From: Flavobacterium sp. N2038
Lineage (GTDB): Bacteria > Bacteroidota > Bacteroidia > Flavobacteriales > Flavobacteriaceae
Direction: 5' to 3'
Assembly (NCBI RefSeq): GCF_025947185.1
Contig: NZ_CP110001.1
Coordinates: 744,001-808,000, forward strand
DNA length: 64,000 nucleotides
Position numbers and translations under genes: made by a program. The notes beneath the pieces were generated by a model, which worked only from the letters and a program-made list of their open reading frames with translations, ran no database searches and was not told where the DNA came from. Below, one piece after another: positions 59,818-64,000 of the stretch (position 1 is its first letter; the number at the start of each line of letters is the position of its first letter).

Positions 59818-60093
59818 ATGGAAACTACAAAAACAGAAGAGTGGAATAATCCGCAGCCACAACAGCAGGAAAATAAAAAAGTTGTTGCAGGAATTTTGGC
59901 TATTTTATTAGGTGTATTAGGAATTCATAAGTTTTATTTGGGATATACCAAAGAAGGCGTTATTCAGCTTATTTTAGGGCTTTTGTGTGGTATTGGTGGT
60001 GTAATTGGATTAATCGAAGGAATTTTGTATCTGACAAAAACGGATGAAGAATTTTATCAAACGTATCAGGTTGGAAAGAAAACATGGTTCTAG
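59818..60093 (+). CDS. TM2-domain protein, copy 2
   Basis: 91 residues, similar to copy 1 throughout (METTKTEEWNNPQPQQQENKK, GVLGIHKFYLGYTKEGVIQLILG, GLIEGILYLTKTDEEF). A recent tandem duplication. The first terminator lies between them, so this copy may be transcribed from its own promoter. Confidence 0.92.
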   Translation: METTKTEEWNNPQPQQQENKKVVAGILAILLGVLGIHKFYLGYTKEGVIQLILGLLCGIGGVIGLIEGILYLTKTDEEFYQTYQVGKKTWF

Positions 60094-60102
60094 TAATATA
60101 AA

Positions 60103-60136
60103 AAAAAACCATTCGTTGTGAGCGAATGGTTTTTTT
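60103..60136. terminator. Bidirectional terminator
   Basis: AAAACCATTCG / CGAATGGTTTT arms with long A and T tails, between the convergent TM2 copy 2 and the acyltransferase gene. Confidence 0.85.
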
Positions 60137-60160
60137 GTTTTATATAAGTATAAGACTAGC

Positions 60161-61969
60161 TTAATTTGTATCTTCTTTTTCAGATAATTTCTTTTCTAAT
60201 TCAATCTGAAACTCTTCGATAACTGGTTTCATAGTGCTTTCCGGAATATCTGCGATTCTAATATACATTAAACCATCTACAGCATTATTGAATAAAGGAT
60301 CGACGTTAAAAGCAACTACTCTTGCATTTTGCTTAATATATTTTTTAATTAAAACAGGTAAACGCAGGTTTCCTGGTTCCAGTTCATCAATTATTTTATC
60401 AAACTTATTTAAGTCAGATTCAGCTTCATCAAAGATAAAATCTTTATCAGCATCTTTAAGTTTTACTTTATAAGCTTTCTTCGGGTGAATATATTGTGCA
60501 ATATATGGGTCGTAGTAATTCGATTTCATGAACTCAATCATTAATGATTTTGAGAAATCAGAAAATTGATTGCTGATACTAACGCCTCCTAATAGGTATT
60601 TATGTTCCGGATGACGAAGTGTTGTATGAATAATACCTTTCCATAACAAGAACAAAGGCATTGGTTTTTGCTGGTATTCTTTTGTGATAAATGCACGTCC
60701 CATTTCAATCGATTTGTGCATCATATCATGAAGTTCCGGTTCAAATCTAAAAAGATCGGTCAGGTAAAAGCCTTCAATACCATGTTTTGGGTAAATTTCA
60801 GAACCCAATCCCATACGATAAGCACCAGCAATTTTTTTGGTGTCATCATCCCATAAAAACATATGGTGATAATATTGATCGTATTCGTCTAAGTCGATCG
60901 ATTCATTGGTTCCCTCACCAACTTCACGAAAGGTAATTTCGCGCAGACGCCCAATTTCATGGATAATATTCGGAATTGCCTTTGCTCTGGCAAAAAACAC
61001 TTCGTAATTTTTGCTTTGCAATAACCTGCAATCACTGTTTCTTAAAGCGTGAACTTCATCAATCATTTTTGATTCGCTGGCTGGCGTAACGATTTTTTTA
61101 GGCGCTTTGGGTATTTTAAGACTTGCTGTGTCAATTAATTTGGTGTCCTTCTCAAAAGGATTTGCCAGCATATAGGTTTTCTTTCTCAGGAATTCGGAGT
61201 AATCTTCAAACGATTCGATTTCGTTTTGTTCGTTTACAGAAATTGGTTTTCCAATACGAACTTTAATTACACGATCTTTCTGAGTAAGTAATTCTGATGG
61301 TAGTTTTGCGGTACGCAAAGTGTCATCAATTTTAGAAAGCCAATAGAATAATTTACTGTTTTTTGCGTGGAAATAGATTGGTACAACAGGAACTTTTGCT
61401 TTTCTGATTAACTTTAAAGCACCTTCTTCCCAGGGTTTATCCACAACTAATTTTCCGTCTTTATAAGTCGAAACTTCTCCTGCAGGAAAAATTCCCAATG
61501 GTTTTCCGTCGCTTAAGTGGCGCAAAGTTTCTTTAATTCCAACTACACTCGATTTTACATCCTTATGATTTTCAAAAGGATTAACCGGCATGATGTATTT
61601 TTTAAGCGGAGCAATTCGGTGTAATAAGAAATTGGCAATGATTTTGAAATTAGGTTCTCTTTCGAGCATTAATTTCAAAAGTAAAATACCATCAATACCT
61701 CCAAGCGGATGATTTGAAATAGTAATGTATGCACCTTCTTTAGGTAAACGTTTTAAATCTTCTTCCGGAATTTCAAATTTGATCTCCATCTCATCCAAAA
61801 TTCCGTTTAGAAATGCGAGATCCTCTAAATGTTTATTCTGATCGTAAATTTTATTAAGGGTCGAGATTTTAAGGACCTTCATAAGAATCCAGCCTGAAAA
61901 AGTACCGAATACCCCGTACTTGTCAACATTTATTGCCTTTGCAACTTCTTTCGCGGTAACTAAACCCAT
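60161..61969 (-). CDS. Bifunctional acyltransferase (OlsF/GlsF-like, aminolipid synthesis)
   Basis: 602 residues. The N-terminal half is a PlsC/AGPAT-type O-acyltransferase with SNHPLGGIDGI (about 81-91) and FPAGEVST (about 160-167). The C-terminal half (about 310-560) is an OlsB-like N-acyltransferase domain with GRLREITFREVGEGTN near 335 and an EYDQYYHHMFLWDDDTKKIAGAYRMG block. This order matches OlsF and GlsF enzymes that build ornithine or glycine lipids in Flavobacterium and relatives. Which amino acid is used cannot be decided from sequence. Confidence 0.85.
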   Translation of the reverse strand: MGLVTAKEVAKAINVDKYGVFGTFSGWILMKVLKISTLNKIYDQNKHLEDLAFLNGILDEMEIKFEIPEEDLKRLPKEGAYITISNHPLGGIDGILLLKLMLEREPNFKIIANFLLHRIAPLKKYIMPVNPFENHKDVKSSVVGIKETLRHLSDGKPLGIFPAGEVSTYKDGKLVVDKPWEEGALKLIRKAKVPVVPIYFHAKNSKLFYWLSKIDDTLRTAKLPSELLTQKDRVIKVRIGKPISVNEQNEIESFEDYSEFLRKKTYMLANPFEKDTKLIDTASLKIPKAPKKIVTPASESKMIDEVHALRNSDCRLLQSKNYEVFFARAKAIPNIIHEIGRLREITFREVGEGTNESIDLDEYDQYYHHMFLWDDDTKKIAGAYRMGLGSEIYPKHGIEGFYLTDLFRFEPELHDMMHKSIEMGRAFITKEYQQKPMPLFLLWKGIIHTTLRHPEHKYLLGGVSISNQFSDFSKSLMIEFMKSNYYDPYIAQYIHPKKAYKVKLKDADKDFIFDEAESDLNKFDKIIDELEPGNLRLPVLIKKYIKQNARVVAFNVDPLFNNAVDGLMYIRIADIPESTMKPVIEEFQIELEKKLSEKEDTN

Positions 61970-61999
61970 GTACTATTTTTAATTTATTAGAGCAGCGAA

Positions 62000-62007
62000 C
62001 AAAGATA
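62000..62007 (-). promoter_or_regulatory. -7 promoter box (TATCTTTG) of the acyltransferase
   Basis: TAnnTTTG on the minus strand, 30 bases before the ATG; shares a 120-bp intergenic region with the divergent xth promoter. Confidence 0.55.
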
Positions 62008-62059
62008 ACAAAAAACTCTACTTTTCGTTTATACAAACGCAAACTTTCCACTTTTTTAT

Positions 62060-62067
62060 TACATTTG
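62060..62067 (+). promoter_or_regulatory. -7 promoter box (TACATTTG) of xth
   Basis: TAnnTTTG 22 bases before ATG 62090. Confidence 0.55.
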
Positions 62068-62089
62068 GAATCCTTAAAAATACAATCTG

Positions 62090-62851
62090 ATGAAAATTAT
62101 TTCTTATAATGTAAACGGAATTCGCGCTGCAATTACTAAAGGGTTTCTGGAATGGCTGCAACACGCTAGTCCAGATGTGATCTGTCTTCAGGAAATTAAA
62201 GCGACAGAAGATCAAATTCCTGTTGAAGCTATTACAGCAGCAGGATATCCGTACCAATATTATTATCCGGCGACAAAAAAAGGATATAGTGGTGTTGCTA
62301 TTTTATCTAAGACTAAACCAAATGCAGTGATTTATGGAACAGGAATTCATCATATGGATTTTGAAGGCCGTAATCTACGTGCTGATTTTGATGATGTTTC
62401 AGTAATGAGTTTATATCTTCCGTCCGGGACAAATATTGAAAGATTAGATCATAAATTTATGTTTATGGATGATTTTCAAACTTATATAAATGAGTTAAAA
62501 TTAACGATTCCTAATCTTATTATCTGCGGAGACTATAATATTTGTCACGAAGCGATTGATATTCATGATCCGGTTCGTAATAAGACAGTGTCAGGATTTT
62601 TGCCTGCAGAACGTGCATGGCTGGATGCTTTTATGAAATCTGGATTCATTGACAGTTTCCGTCATTTCAACAAAGATCCGCATCATTATTCATGGTGGAG
62701 TTACCGTGCCGGTGCAAGAGGTAACAATAAAGGTTGGCGTATCGATTATAATCTGGTAAGTGATTCGTTGGAACATAGACTAAAACGTGCAGTTATTCTT
62801 CCAGACGCTGTTCATTCAGACCATTGTCCGGTTTTAGTTGAGATCGAATAA
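62090..62851 (+). CDS. xth: Exodeoxyribonuclease III (AP endonuclease)
   Basis: 253 residues. Metal and catalytic residues of the ExoIII/APE1 fold: N7 in YNVNGIRAA, E34 in LQEIKATEDQIP, D-x-N in CGDYNICHEAID (about 143), and the C-terminal HSDHCPV with the catalytic Asp-His. Repairs abasic sites and degrades 3' blocked ends. Complete. Confidence 0.95.
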   Translation: MKIISYNVNGIRAAITKGFLEWLQHASPDVICLQEIKATEDQIPVEAITAAGYPYQYYYPATKKGYSGVAILSKTKPNAVIYGTGIHHMDFEGRNLRADFDDVSVMSLYLPSGTNIERLDHKFMFMDDFQTYINELKLTIPNLIICGDYNICHEAIDIHDPVRNKTVSGFLPAERAWLDAFMKSGFIDSFRHFNKDPHHYSWWSYRAGARGNNKGWRIDYNLVSDSLEHRLKRAVILPDAVHSDHCPVLVEIE

Positions 62852-62949
62852 AGTTTGGTACTGTTCTTGTTGAGAGAATGGCGGGTTTTTGGTACAGTTT
62901 CATAGAGATGTTTTTGGAATTCTCATCTTCATTTTTGAGATTTTAAGAA

Positions 62950-63050
62950 GCTGTTTCCTGCTGTCCACTATATCTTTTATGGCAAACGCCGCCATAAAAG
63001 GATGCCGTTTCCATCAGGGCTATGGCTCTTCGATAAAACGAGAAGTAATG
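62950..63050. repeat. Hairpin-centred intergenic element
   Basis: A 10-bp perfect stem CTTTTATGGC / GCCATAAAAG (62974-62983, 62991-63000) is flanked by CTGTTTCCTGCTGTCC before and GATGCCGTTTCCATCAGGG after. No gene. It looks like a dispersed structured element; function unknown. Confidence 0.55.
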
Positions 63051-63089
63051 AATTATTAATTGAGCTCCAAATAAAAAACAAAAAAGAAT

Positions 63090-64000
63090 ATGATTAAAAA
63101 GGCCTCCATCGGATTACTGGTTTTAGCTTTGTCTACAACTTCATGTGTGTCTAAAAAGATTTACAACGATCTTGAAACAAAATATTCAGATCTAAAAAAA
63201 GAAAATCGTTCTATTGCTGATGAAAATGAAAGCTTAAAAACAGCAAAAAATCAGCTAGAATTAGATCGCGATAAACTGACCAAAGATTTGGCCAGTACAA
63301 AAGATGAACTTGCAAAACAAAAAGCAGATTTGGCTGCGGCGCAAAATAAATACAAAGTTTTACAAGATTCTTATAATGCATTAGAGAAAAATAGCAACGA
63401 TGCATTAGAAAGCAACATGAATAAAAACCGTGAGTTGCTGGCACAATTAGAAGCAAAGTCTAAAAAACTTGCAGATGAACAAGCGCGTTTGGATAAAACG
63501 GCTAATCGTCTAAAAGAACTGGAAGATATGATTGCGGCAAAAGAAGCTGCAATGAAGAAATTGAAAGAAACGTTGTCTAAAGCCTTAAATGGTTTTGAAG
63601 GTAAAGGTTTGACAGTAGAGCAGAAAAACGGAAAAGTATATGTTTCTATGGAAAATAAATTACTTTTCAATTCAGGAAGCTGGGCAGTTGGTGTTGAAGG
63701 AAGAAAGGCAGTTGTAGAGCTTGGAAAAGTTTTAGGCGATAATCCGGATCTTTCCGTTTTAATCGAAGGACATACAGATGATGACCCATATGCAGGTTCA
63801 GGGCCAATTGCAAACAACTGGGATTTATCGACTAAAAGAGCAACAGCAATTGTGGCTATTTTAGGTGAAAACAATAAAATAAATAAGCAAAAGCTAACAG
63901 CAGCAGGACGAAGTGAATATTCTCCTTTGGCAAGCAACGCTACTCCGGAAGGAAAAGCTAAAAATCGAAGAATCGAAATTATCCTGACTCCAAGATTAGA
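63090..64000 (+). CDS. OmpA-family lipoprotein, coiled-coil (3' end outside window)
   Basis: At least 303 residues. The signal sequence MIKKASIGLLVLALSTTSC ends in a lipobox with the lipidated cysteine near position 19. A long coiled coil follows (about 30-165, LETKYSDLKKENRSIADENESL...), then an OmpA-like peptidoglycan-binding domain (about 185 on) with LLFNSGSW, LIEGHTDDDP and NWDLSTKRATAIVAIL. It links the outer membrane to the cell wall. The stop lies beyond 64000. Confidence 0.92.
   Translation, partial: MIKKASIGLLVLALSTTSCVSKKIYNDLETKYSDLKKENRSIADENESLKTAKNQLELDRDKLTKDLASTKDELAKQKADLAAAQNKYKVLQDSYNALEKNSNDALESNMNKNRELLAQLEAKSKKLADEQARLDKTANRLKELEDMIAAKEAAMKKLKETLSKALNGFEGKGLTVEQKNGKVYVSMENKLLFNSGSWAVGVEGRKAVVELGKVLGDNPDLSVLIEGHTDDDPYAGSGPIANNWDLSTKRATAIVAILGENNKINKQKLTAAGRSEYSPLASNATPEGKAKNRRIEIILTPRL

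Noticed and set aside
63371..63937. Long minus-strand frame of 188 codons opposite the OmpA lipoprotein
   Set aside because: The plus strand encodes a clear OmpA protein with signal peptide and coiled coil; the opposite frame has no recognisable domain and mirrors a low-complexity coding sequence.
1..64000. CRISPR array
   Set aside because: The regular arrays seen have 8-bp or about 100-130-bp periods with no unique spacers, and no cas genes occur.
1..64000. tRNA or rRNA genes, including a tRNA as integration target
   Set aside because: No cloverleaf with a TTCRANNC arm and CCA-compatible end was found; the element target is the ssb gene.

Overview
The window is about 64 kb of AT-rich chromosome from a Flavobacterium-like member of the Bacteroidota. 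The evidence is the gene families (SpmA/SpmB fusion, OlsF/GlsF-type bifunctional acyltransferase, DUF4286, DUF2461, OmpA-type envelope proteins), the absence of Shine-Dalgarno-like leaders, and repeated matches to the Bacteroidota promoter form (-33 TTG/TTTG, -7 TAnnTTTG) a few bases upstream of start codons. No rRNA, tRNA or CRISPR array was seen.

Layout. 1-19 kb: core genes, mostly on the minus strand: a truncated metallophosphoesterase, DNA polymerase IV, a PAS protein, class I fumarase, a REP-associated tyrosine transposase beside its own palindromic repeats, an SpmA/SpmB-like membrane protein, a small DNA-repair neighbourhood (AlkZ-like glycosylase, DEDDy exonuclease, Ogt methyltransferase), a LysR/rhodanese divergon, an M28 peptidase and a GNAT-nitrilase fusion. 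19.0-25.2 kb: a compact 6.16-kb integrative element lodged in the 5' end of a short ssb gene and bounded by an 18-bp direct repeat with one mismatch. It carries a tyrosine integrase, a SHOCT-like protein, a ribbon-helix-helix protein, a HUH nuclease with a circovirus-like third motif, a small serine recombinase, several unknown proteins including a tail-anchored one, and an excisionase-like protein next to attR. 25.2-35.7 kb: the rewired ssb with a duplicated 3' end, ferritin, OmpA-like porin, CAT-like and HAD enzymes, two paralogous secreted proteins, two copies of a covarying structured RNA around a small unknown gene, and a ParE/RelE-type toxin-antitoxin pair. 35.8-64 kb: mainly housekeeping and envelope genes (metG, serS, lgt, rsmA, mgtE, proC, nhaA, xth, an ornithine/glycine-lipid acyltransferase, TM2/DUF805 proteins), with scattered immunity-like and toxin-like genes, ending in a truncated OmpA lipoprotein.

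Intergenic DNA is unusually patterned. There are at least four repeat families: multi-hairpin REP-like units next to the RAYT gene and again at 38 kb; degenerate arrays with an exact 8-bp cadence (CTTTGnnn / CTTAGAAC) that also create TAnnTTTG promoter boxes; about 100-130-bp tandem units ending in AAATCTGCGTGAAAC; and palindromic AAACCCGACAGG-type terminators.

The most interesting observations are the ssb-targeting mini-element, which separates the native ssb start from the rest of the gene, and the two homologous leader-like RNAs at 34.5 and 35.0 kb, which differ by compensatory base-pair changes. All functional calls rest on reading the sequence and on family knowledge; no database search was run.
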